Origin: Saccoglossus kowalevskii
Lineage: Eukaryota > Hemichordata > Enteropneusta > Harrimaniidae
Assembly: GCF_000003605.2 (NCBI RefSeq)
Contig: NW_003135833.1
Coordinates: forward strand, 218,043-251,004
Direction of reading: 5' to 3'
DNA length: 32,962 bases
Shown here: positions 12,562-21,100 of the stretch, piece after piece
Position numbering within the stretch: the first letter of the stretch is position 1
Layout of the letters: the number at the start of each line of letters is the position of its first letter
Notes under the pieces: generated by a model
Seen by the model: the letters and a program-made list of their open reading frames with translations, nothing else
Told to the model about the DNA's origin: nothing
Database searches by the model: none
Program-made: the position numbers and the translations under genes

Positions 12562-13506
12562 GTGGATGAATGAATGGACATATGTGAAACTGTTTTCTAC
12601 CAATATCCCCAAAACTACTGGATGGATTGGAATTCAGTTTGATACAAATATACCTTATGTTGCACGTGTAGCATAACTCATGTTAAAAACAACTGCAAAA
12701 GGGTCCATCATAGATTACATTTAGGTGATCACTTTTTTAATTTGTGTAAAGACACACATTTTCCTTAATGTACATGTAGTTTTTAATGAAAGCCAAGTTA
12801 TAATATATGCAATTTGAGTAGCTATGACTGAAATTAACTGAACTGCAAATTAAAAAAATCATCTGGTCCCTTTTAAAGTTGTTGGTCACGAGACAATTTT
12901 CAACTACAGTAACTCAATAACTGTGTAGTAAAAGGATCAATGAGCTATTCAGTGTTCATTTTCCTACTCATTCAGAAATATAACCAGACATTGCAGCAGA
13001 ATGCAGAAATGGTGATAACATTTGTCCAGTAATTGGCAATCAAAACACAATGGTAACACCTGACAGGTTACCACTTCATCTCACGTTATTTAATTTTATT
13101 TCTATTGTCATATTATTTGATTCTCTATCTGATTTAATTCAGACCCTGTTTTTTTTGTTGACAACTAATTTCTTGTTTAACAGGCGAGTAATTAAAGATT
13201 TAATTTGTTTCAATTGTAGATTTCCACAAAGTCTTAACAAACAAAGACCTTGACATAATAAAAGACCATATAGCGTACAGAGACTTGACAGAGCTCGGAA
13301 TTAAACTTGGACTATCAGAGATTGATGTGGAGGATGTGAAAGAACAAACAAACGCACTAAGGGAGCAAGTCTTTCAAATTCTCCTTGCTTGGAGAAACAA
13401 AGTTGGTAAATATGCAAGCCTGGATTTGATAATCGAGGTGCTGATTAAAATGAAACGCAGAGACACTGCGACTTTAATTATCAACGATATGAAACAAAGA
13501 AGTTAA
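7146..13506 (+). CDS. Death-domain protein, 3 coding exons (7146-8631, 11190-11360, 13220-13506)
   Basis: The exons join in frame to 647 residues. Both introns are phase 1 with GT-AG ends. The chosen ATG at 7146 sits in a strong context (GTTGCCATGG). The same frame stays open for 15 more codons back to a splice acceptor at 7098-7099, so a longer N-terminus is possible. Residues 1-200 look helical (motifs such as LVDQLRKLEENL) but match no domain I can name. Residues 205-490 are basic, low in hydrophobics and rich in SP/TP motifs (SPTRSPRKE, RKTPYAK), so probably disordered and a target of proline-directed kinases. Residues about 498-550 form a charged heptad-rich coiled coil. Residues about 558-640 resemble a death domain (LTELGIKLGLSEIDVEDV, then QVFQILLAWRNKVGKYASL). 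Known death domains make homotypic contacts in apoptosis or NF-kB signalling, so an adaptor role is inferred. No kinase, protease or membrane segment is visible. Confidence 0.8.
8903..11143. repeat. 49-bp minisatellite, about 46 tandem copies, in intron
   Basis: The period is 49 bp, measured from successive CAACCTAGCC/CAAACTGCCC starts (8903, 8952, 9001 and on). Each unit holds a GCAACCTAGCC-type block, ACAAACAAAATC or ACTAACAAAATC, and GTTGCAGCAATACTGTC followed by TAAATATG or TGATTATG. The 5' units (about 8950-9180) carry the TGATTATG/CTGCCC variants and the rest mostly TAAATATG/CTAGCC. Some units have 1-3-base deletions. A rarer variant with AATAAGGTC recurs at 9326, 9864, 10061 and 10354. 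The array begins about 270 bp after the donor and ends about 46 bp before the acceptor at 11188-11189. 49 is not a multiple of three, and the array is intronic. Confidence 0.97.
11190..11360 (+). CDS. Death-domain gene, second coding exon (coiled coil)
   Basis: The acceptor is CTACAG at 11184-11189 and the donor is GGG|GTAAGT at 11360/11361. The 171 nt code residues 496-552, read in the only frame that joins both neighbours. The peptide is strongly charged and heptad-like (LLKDKMRRRDIKQKD, then LMRIVEDKLKKMQDEIEDI), as expected for a coiled coil. It may mediate oligomerisation before the death domain. Read-through past the donor stays open to 11446, which I take as intron. Confidence 0.8.
11361..13219 (+). 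other. Death-domain gene, second intron
   Basis: The intron has GTAAGT at the 5' end and TTGTTTCAATTGTAG at the 3' end, phase 1. It contains a TGTC microsatellite (12511-12560). The sequence after it (CACCAATATCTC-like, about 12595-12680) resembles 22300-22345 and is probably a dispersed-repeat fragment. I see no further exon; the flanking exons join in frame without one. Confidence 0.65.
12511..12560. repeat. (TGTC)n microsatellite
   Basis: About 12.5 perfect TGTC units, followed by TGTGGATGAATGAATGG. Confidence 0.97.
13220..13506 (+). CDS. Death-domain gene, last coding exon (death domain)
   Basis: The exon starts after TTGTAG (13214-13219) and ends in TAA at 13504-13506, coding residues 553-647. 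The peptide follows the six-helix death-domain pattern. A first helix leads to LTELGIKLGLSEIDVEDVKE (helices 2-3), then LREQVFQILLAWRNKVGKYA, with the W expected in helix 4 or 5. LDLIIEVLIKMKRRDTATLI follows as the last helices. It most resembles the adaptor class (FADD, CRADD, ankyrin-type), but I cannot assign an orthologue. An ATTAAA at 13675-13680 is a possible poly(A) signal. Confidence 0.8.
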
Positions 13507-14339
13507 TGGATCATATTTTTGTCCATTCAAATTTGAGTAATTATTTTTGTTGAAGGAAGGTGGATGTTGTGTGGCATCATGTCCGATTACGACATAAAGT
13601 GTAAATCACATTGTATGTTTACACAAAATTTGAAAATGCTCTTAACAATGACCATAACTTTTTAAGATAAGATTATTAAAATAATTTACCAGGTATACTT
13701 CACATAGTGGTATCAAAGTTCACTCTTATTTGACGTCACGACGACCAATATTGTGGTAAATTAGTACAGCCGATGGCTGCCAAGTAAGATATTTTTAGTT
13801 TAATAGCAGGTTCAATTCAGACAGTCTAAGCAAATTGTTTGATAATATTAATAACTCCCAGAGAAAGTTTTTGATTTAAAATTTCTGTTGAGCATAGTGT
13901 GAGAATTATTGTGAAAACTTAAATTTTTACCTGGGAACTTTGGTGAGATAAACCCGCGAAATACTGCCTAGTATCAATGAATAATGTGATGGCTTTAATG
14001 AAGCACTGGGAAAACCCTTATTTACCTCTTTCCCTTTCACACCCAAATTCTCACACCCAAAAAACTTTTGTACATCTTCGAATGGACTCTTATAAGTCAT
14101 GTGAAGTGCTGTACAACATAGGACTACAATGTACATTACAAGTTTAAATAGCATAAGTGTATTTTCCTGTTGCATCATATACTTTATGATATAATAACAT
14201 GCAATTTGTTGCTGTTATAATTTGAAAGCAAGCTAGGGAGAAAAAAGGGAGATTCAAATTGTTACTTTTATGGGTTCACTAAGGAGCTTCAGTTAACTTC
14301 ACAGTATATAATTGAATGAATTTTCATTTGATTACACAA
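13507..14339. other. 3' flank of the death-domain gene; intergenic
   Basis: Probable 3' untranslated region, then intergenic DNA between the convergent death-domain and ELP6 genes. No further coding exon recognised. Confidence 0.5.
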
Positions 14340-14745
14340 TATTCCATTGTATTTTAGAGCAAAACAATTTCTAGATGCACAATCAAAAGGAGACAATATC
14401 ACAGACAAGCTTGTCATATTACTTATTCAAGACAATTATCCCTATTTATATCAACTTCCATTAAAATATTACAGATATTATTTTAGAGCAAAATGCCAAC
14501 TAAATGGGAATTTCAATGACAAATCAAACGACACCACTTCACAAACAAGCTCAAGTCATATTCTATTAACTTAAACAAGGCAATTTTTCCCTATTATATC
14601 AACTTCCATTAAAATATTACAAATACTATTTTATGGGAGTTTTGAAGGACAAATCAAAAGATCATCGCAAACAAGCTCAAGTCATTTTTGGTTAATACAA
14701 ATAAAATTCCATTAAAATATTACAGATATTTCTATAGACAAAAGA
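14340..14745. repeat. Diverged tandem units (about 100-148 bp)
   Basis: TTCCATTAAAATATTACA recurs at 14456, 14604 and (shifted) 14707. Each is followed or preceded by matching blocks: ACAAACAAGCTCAAGTCAT twice, CCCTATTTATATCAAC/CCCTATTATATCAAC, and AGAGCAAAA twice. The first unit happens to be open in one frame (14347-14574), but homology at the DNA level between units, including non-open copies, argues for a repeat. Confidence 0.55.
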
Positions 14746-15272
14746 AACTCAGCATTTCAGGTCTGAAGCTGAATTTCTAAAAGATCAAAAATATATCATA
14801 TCAGTTGAACATAGAGTACAGTATTGTAGAAATTGTACTCAATAATATTGTACTATTTTGACTTTTTCAGTTGTAAAACATGTTTATTCTGTACATGTGT
14901 ATATTTACTTTGTGTGGCCAGAGGGCTTTGTCATTAGAGGGTATATTAGGCAATAATTGAGAGGCTTGTGTAATAGCTGTAAAAGTGAACACTTTGTACC
15001 AAATGAGTATGTGGCAACTTCTCCATGGTTTTGCTCAATAGGCGAGTTTTGAGTGGGTGCTGGTGTCAATCCCGTAGATTTTATGACTGAATATAAAATC
15101 AGCTCGGAAATATTATACACAATATGTATAAGACTGGAGTTGTCAATTTTCTACAAATTCATGTCTAGTAATCAAACTTTATCATTGATATACTAGTCAA
15201 GTTTAATACAAGGAATCATTTTGGATGTATAATAGAATGCTATAGTCCTAGCTTTTGTGCCTTTAATCAATG
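14746..15272. other. Gene-less stretch
   Basis: AT-rich intergenic DNA; no exon, RNA gene or bounded repeat recognised. Confidence 0.5.
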
Positions 15273-15485
15273 TACTGTGGAATATTTTATTTTTGCTGGA
15301 ATTAATTTTTGCTGAAAAGGCTTTTTGGGCGTTTTGTATGGAATATATTTTCACTGATTTTTGATGACTTTAATGTGAAATATAGGAAAAAAAGTATATT
15401 CGCTGGATTTTATTTTCATGGAATCATCCCTTCAGCAAAAATAGCGAAAATAAATTCCAAGGGAAAATAAAGTATTCTAGAGTAT
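15273..15485. repeat. TA-flanked MITE, family A (copy 1)
   Basis: It begins TACTGTGGAATATTTTATTT, then TTGCTGGAATTAATTTT. It ends with the inverse: AATAAATTCC, AAAATAAAGTATTCTAGAGTA. It is closely alignable with 29878-30042, sharing the interior blocks TATATTCGCTGGATTTTATT and CCTTCAGCAAAA. CTGTAAAATAC-type ends next to TA suggest a Tc1/mariner-type non-autonomous element (inference). Confidence 0.7.
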
Positions 15486-15617
15486 ATTAGAATTCATGAT
15501 TTGATGGCTTCCATTACTGATAGACGTAAGTACCACCTTAGTATTTACGATTTGTATTTCTGGTTTATTAAAAATATTTATCATGTCATTTAAATAGCAT
15601 CAGAGGAAGTGCCTTAT

Positions 15618-16069
15618 TTAACCCTTTGATCACCAAAATCAACTCCAGGCATCATCCATGAAATACTGTAAAATGACTAATTTTCACTGGGTTTAAATTT
15701 CGCTGATTTACCATTTCAGGTATATTCAGTGGGTTTTAAATTCACTGTTTTATTATTTAGATAATGTGTTTTATGCTAAATTTTACATATTCCCTGGGTT
15801 TTAATTTAGCATATTTTTCAGTTAGCGAAATAAGCAAAATTAAAACCCAGTGAATAATTAATCCTTTTACAGTAGTTAAATGTATAGTCTGCTCTTTCCC
15901 ACATAAAATGTTGTGAAATTTTCAAATTTTTGGATCAAAAACTAGAAATAATATCACATTTTGTTTGTTTGGTCCAAAATTGAGATTGAATTTTGCGAAA
16001 ATTACAAAAAATTTGAACAAATTTACCTTTAATTTGTGGATGGAAACAAATTAACAATCAATGAGTTAA
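15618..16069. repeat. TTAA-bounded element, family 1 (copy 3), split by a nested MITE
   Basis: The ends are TTAACCCTTTGATCACCAAA at 15618 and the reverse complement TTAACTCATTGATTGTTAAT at 16069. The inner sequence is the reverse complement of 3847-4069: GGCATCATCCATG on the left, then, after the nested MITE at 15664-15874, TCTGCTCTTTCCCACATAAA, GGATCAAAAACTAGAAATAA and CATTTTGTTTGTTTGGTCCA. Removing the nested element leaves about 240 bp, the size of the other copies. Confidence 0.7.
15664..15874. repeat. TA-flanked MITE, family B, nested in a family 1 element
   Basis: The left end is TACTGTAAAATGACTAATTT, then TCACTGGGTTT. The right end is AAAACCCAGTGAATAATTAA, then TCCTTTTACAGTA. These are inverted copies of each other, over about 30 bp. 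The terminal CTGTAAAA matches family A but the body differs. It interrupts the TTAA element around it, so it inserted later. Confidence 0.75.
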
Positions 16070-16440
16070 TATAAAATGTTGCTATTGAGTAATAATTCAT
16101 AATCTTTGATTTTATATAGATTTGTAAAGCATTCAAAACAAATGATCACAAATGTATAAGAATATTTTTTTTTAATAATCTAATAGGTATTTTATAATTA
16201 AATATTTACTGAATACAAGAAATGGTTTTAGTTTTTGCAATAAGTGTTGAATATTTCATTTTTTTGATTTAAAGCCAAAATTTAAAAAAAATTAATAAAT
16301 CAACATATTGTGAAGTGACGATTTAGTACAACATTTGATGTAAAAAAAAAAAAAAATCGTTATTTTGTACAAAGGCCAAATATGTAAAATTTATTTTACC
16401 AGAAATATTGAAGTTTACAATGGAGTCATTTTACAGGGTG

Positions 16441-16457
16441 GGCGCCCCCTAGTGCCA
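16441..16457 (-). promoter_or_regulatory. CTCF-like motif
   Basis: On the minus strand the site reads TGGCACTAGGGGGCGCC, close to the CTCF core (CCASYAGRKGGCRS) known in bilaterians. It stands out in AT-rich surroundings. A sequence match alone does not show binding. Confidence 0.4.
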
Positions 16458-17160
16458 GAACTTAGAATAGTAACATACTTATTCTGTTCAGCTTAGAATC
16501 TATATACGTTCTGAGGTCACCAAGACCCAAAAAGACAGTACTGACAGTACATTATTAATTTAACTATACAAATATTTGGGATCATATGATTTGCATGTGA
16601 AGAATTCAAACTATCCAATGAACGGCCAATAGTATGGAATTTTTGAATACATTTGCATGGCTAATGAGATAAATTAGCAATTGATGCTCAGAGAATGAAT
16701 ACATACTATAAAAGGGTAGGCTTAATTGTGTTCCGTTAGACATGTTTGCAAAGTGAAAACGTTCATAATGCATCTGTTGATTTAATTTAATGCATCTAAT
16801 TTGTGTTACCATCATGTCTACTTCCGTGAAATGCCATTCCAAGAATGTACTTATTGACTTTATTACAAAGGTTCAAGTGCAAACAAGTAAAATTTACATT
16901 CCACATAATCTGTATTGAATTTTTGTAGACTTTATACGAGTAGATAAGAAAATTAAAATGTGTGACAAAAATAAAAGTTGTCTCTTTTTTTGTTGTACAT
17001 GAATACCATGTTCCCAATTTGTTTATGATTGTGTTTGTGTTAGTTTGAAATGCACGATTGACTAGGATCTGAGCTCAAAAATGAATCTGAACAAAAAATC
17101 TAGTTGGACTTGAATAAAAAATAATTGCAATACATGTGTTAATATTTAGGCAGTCAAAGA

Positions 17161-17224
17161 TGCGCCCTCTAGTGTTGAAGTAATTCTAGACGAGTGAAAA
17201 GCAATGTCTTCGTCACTAGAGGGC
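17161..17224. promoter_or_regulatory. Pair of divergent CTCF-like motifs / short inverted repeat
   Basis: Minus-strand CAACACTAGAGGGCGCA at 17161-17177 and plus-strand TCACTAGAGGGC at 17213-17224 point away from each other. The shared CACTAGAGGG is a perfect 10-bp inverted pair around a 40-bp loop. Either a divergent CTCF site pair or the remnant ends of a small repeat could produce this. Confidence 0.35.
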
Positions 17225-18016
17225 CTCCTAAATAGAAAGATGAATTCCATTTGTTTTGATAAAATGCACAGCAGCAGCTTTTCAAAGTTGCACTCTGATT
17301 ATATGTAAAGTTGTATTAGGAACACTTGGACTATTTTATGAAATATGTGATGGTCTGAATTTGCATGACTAGCAGAAAATATTTACTGAACATTCAAAAA
17401 TTTTTATATTCAGCATGTCTGACTGCTACAGAATGTTATAACTTTCCATTTGATTGGACATTCAATTTTACGCCTTTGAAAAGTGTTTTAGTGTTCTTCT
17501 ACTTCTTCTAAATACTGTGCCCCACAGTATTTGTCGTAAGGGCAAGTCCAGGTGAATCCTCAGATATATTTCACAGAGAATAGACTCAAGTATCGTACTA
17601 AAAAAAAACTTGACAGATAATCACAGAGTGCAACTAAATCATTCTTTCACAATAAAACAAACTTCAAGTTTACGAATATTTAATAACAAACCAAAGAAAT
17701 AACATTTTTTGTATCAAACCATTCTTATTTAAAACCTAGGAAAAGTAAGTTATTTTGTGTGCAGATCTACCGTAGTAGAAGATTGTTTGCATAATGTTCA
17801 CATTATTCTCTAATATCACATACCACCAATTCAACTTTTATGGGTTTATCATTGAAGTCTGAATTAGAAAATCAAACTAAAAGAATAAAAAGCTGAGGAG
17901 AAAAAAATTTAAGGAACTAAAAACAGTACAATTCTGCGATTGGTTGAAATTTTAAAATTATGAAAATTTGCTAAATAATTAAATGGTAAAATTTTAAGAA
18001 TAGACAACAGCGTCTG

Positions 18017-18145
18017 TCAAAGAACTGCTGCAGAAGTCCCAGGAGCGAAAAAAGAAACATGTTTGTCTTGTATTTTATACTGGTATATTTTCCGACGCTG
18101 TCTGGATGGTAAAATTTGCCATGGATCATTCCAGTGGATAGAAAG
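18017..18145 (-). CDS. ELP6: ELP6 last exon
   Basis: The acceptor is TTTTTTTCACAG, ending at 18146 on the minus strand. The exon codes 42 residues and a TGA (18019-18017). The peptide LSIHWNDPWQILPSRQRRKI is followed by YQYKIQDKHVSFFAPGTS and AAVL, the conserved C-terminal strand-and-tail of ELP6. It joins the previous exon in phase 0 across a 5.4-kb intron. Confidence 0.93.
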   Translation of the reverse strand, partial: LSIHWNDPWQILPSRQRRKIYQYKIQDKHVSFFAPGTSAAVL

Positions 18146-21100
18146 CTGTGAAAAAAACACACATCTTATATTATAATCAAATATTGTCGGCATTACATTG
18201 AAATAGATAATTTCATTATGTATAATTATTAACTTGATTCACTTAAATCTATAAAAATAAAGCCCACATGTGATATATATTAGACAACTGCCACACACAT
18301 TCAGGAAATTATGTCCATTTACCAGACTTTTTTTATTCCTTGTTTCTAGAGTTTTTATAAGGCAATTTTTTTGAGGAGGGCGGGAAAAAAAAAAAAATTA
18401 ATTATTTTTTTCCATTAGATTTGTGTGATTCTCAAAGAATTGTAAGTGAGATCATTGATCGGAGAGAAGAAATGAAATAAAATTTTATTCCATGTATAAC
18501 CTTGTTTCTCATCTGCGCGAGACTTTGGCACTTCGATCATGATACTCCCACGAAAATGCAACTTGGGTTTGTTACGCGGCGGGTGGAAAAAAAAATGAAG
18601 ATAAAAATAAGTTTTTTTTAGCAATTTTTTGCACTTACAAGTTGGCGGACGCGAGAAATTACGCTGAAATAAAATTTTATTTTTATTTCATTTTCGGCTC
18701 CTGTTCATTCGGCGGGTTCGTGAAACAAGGGATAATAAAAGACTGGCCTGCAAAAAAAAAACGAACTACAAATAAGAAATACCGTATTTTCTATATTAGA
18801 AGCACAACTCTAATTCACATAAAACAACAATTGTGATCATTGTAGAGTGTATTTATACTGTAAAATACTTTATTTTTGCTTGGAATTATTTTTCACTATT
18901 TTTGCTAAAGAAATAATTCAGTGAAAATAAAATTCCAGCTAAAGTTTTCTACAGTATTTTGACCACACACTTGCCTTTGTCTGTGATATTACAGTTATGC
19001 ACATTAATGAGATCACATGACCACACATGTGCAATGTCTTTATTACAACACCGATTTACATATCATCTGCAACAGTGCTTGAGATATTACACTTGCATAT
19101 TAATGAGGTCACATGAGCTCATTTATACAAGGTGGGTAATTAATATACATGGATTTCCACTCTGGAGTAATCATAATTGAAATTTATCCAAAAGCATATA
19201 TGTACCAAGTTTCAAGGAAATTTTATGTTTAATAGCCTATAAGAAACAAGTAAAAATGCTTAAATATGGATTTTAACCAAAAACTAATCAGGTTGACCAG
19301 AGACCCTCTTTTATGGGTTGACATAGAATTGCATTTTAATTAAGTTTAATTAATGGAGGTTGAATATCCTGTGACTTAACATAGAAATGTTTGCAAAACT
19401 TAGGTTTATTAAAGGGGTAGGTATGGTACAATTGTGGGATAAATTATCAATATAGTTGTGGGATAAATTATCAATAATTAATTACCAGGATAACTTGGCC
19501 TCTAAACCAATTCAAGACAGAATTAAAGTCTTTGATGACAATAATTATACTCCAGACAAAATAGGGATTAATAGAGCAGTGGATGATTTTAATACAATAT
19601 TAGACACTTCAGCAGGTCCAGTATTTAAATGTAAAAATATCAAGAAAAAGAGCAAAAAAAAAAGAAATATAAAACTATAATAAGAAAAAAGAAAATGCAG
19701 GAACAAAACTTGATTGTGGATAAACTATTAAAGCAAAAATAAAAATAACCCTCAACAATTTTGGCATATTATTAAACAGTTAAGAGATACAGATAAAGAA
19801 AAAGAGAACCCAATTTCATTTGATAAATGGATGGAATACTACAAACAATTAAATGTCCAAGTTGATTTGAATGATTTTCAGAAAAACATTATTTCTACCA
19901 CCAATGAGTTAGAAAATAAAACACAGATATATAACACATTAAACAACCACATAACTGAAAAGGAAATTAAATTAGCAATTAGTAAACTTAAAACTAAAAA
20001 GTCAGCAGGTTATGATGGTTATTGTTCAGAACTAATAAAATACAGTTCAGATTATCTAATTAAACCATTGCATAAGTTATATAATCTAATCTTGAATACA
20101 GGAATTTACCCAGAGATCTGGAACATTAGTATAGTTTCACACATATTTAAAAAGGGGGACCGAGATGATCCAAGTAATTACAGAGGGATAACAGTTTCCA
20201 GCTGTGTAGGTAAAGTACTATGTAACATAATTAATAACAGAATATATCAATTTACAGAAACAAATAATATAATAAATAATAATCAAGCAGGTTTTAGGAA
20301 AGGATACCGTACCGCTGATCAAATCTTTGTTTTAAAAACAATTGTTAATAAATATCTTAAACAAAATGGGAAACTATATACTTGCTTTGTTGACATCCAA
20401 AAAGCATTTGATAGTGTTTGGAGGAANNNNNNNNNNNNNNNNNNNNNNNNNNNNNNNNNNNNNNNNNNNNNNNNNNNNNNNNNNNNNNNNNNNNNNNNNN
20501 NNNNNNNNNNNNNNNNNNNNNNNNNNNNNNNNNNNNNNNNNNNNNNNNNNNNNNNNNNNNNNNNNNNNNNNNNNNNNNNNNNNNNNNNNNNNNNNNNNNN
20601 NNNNNNNNNNNNNNNNNNNNNNNNNNNNNNNNNNNNNNNNNNNNNNNNNNNNNNNNNNNNNNNNNNNNNNNNNNNNNNNNNNNNNNNNNNNNNNNNNNNN
20701 NNNNNNNNNNNNNNNNNNNNNNNNNNNNNNNNNNNNNNNNNNNNNNNNNNNNNNNNNNNNNNNNNNNNNNNNNNNNNNNNNNNNNNNNNNNNNNNNNNNN
20801 NNNNNNNNNNNNNNNNNNNNNNNNNNNNNNNNNNNNNNNNNNNNNNNNNNNNNNNNNNNNNNNNNNNNNNNNNNNNNNNNNNNNNNNNNNNNNNNNNNNN
20901 NNNNNNNNNNNNNNNNNNNNNNNNNNNNNNNNNNNNNNNNNNNNNNNNNNNNNNNNNNNNNNNNNNNNNNNNNNNNNNNNNNNNNNNNNNNNNNNNNNNN
21001 NNNNNNNNNNNNNNNNNNNNNNNNNNNNNNNNNNNNNNNNNNNNNNNNNNNNNNNNNNNNNNNNNNNNNNNNNNNNNNNNNNNNNNNNNNNNNNNNNNNN

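Larger units (their letters stand above)
16070..18016. other. Gene-less stretch 3' of ELP6
   Basis: This holds the intergenic zone and the ELP6 3' untranslated region, which must lie at its right edge (minus strand). A minus-strand ATTAAA at 17679-17684 is a weak poly(A) candidate about 330 nt after the ELP6 stop. CTCF-like motifs are listed separately. Otherwise AT-rich with nothing recognised. Confidence 0.5.

Noticed and set aside
12485-12676. Open frame with CLSV repeats
   Set aside because: It is a translation of the TGTC microsatellite.
14347-14574. Plus-strand 75-codon open frame after a TATTTTAG acceptor-like site, as an alternative last exon of the death-domain gene
   Set aside because: The DNA belongs to a set of diverged tandem units, the other copies are not open in that frame, and the death-domain exon already ends in its own stop codon.
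18642-18836. Plus-strand 64-codon open frame with a CpG-richer start
   Set aside because: Low-complexity Phe/Tyr/Lys composition, no splice context, and it overlaps repeat-like A/T runs inside the ELP6 intron.
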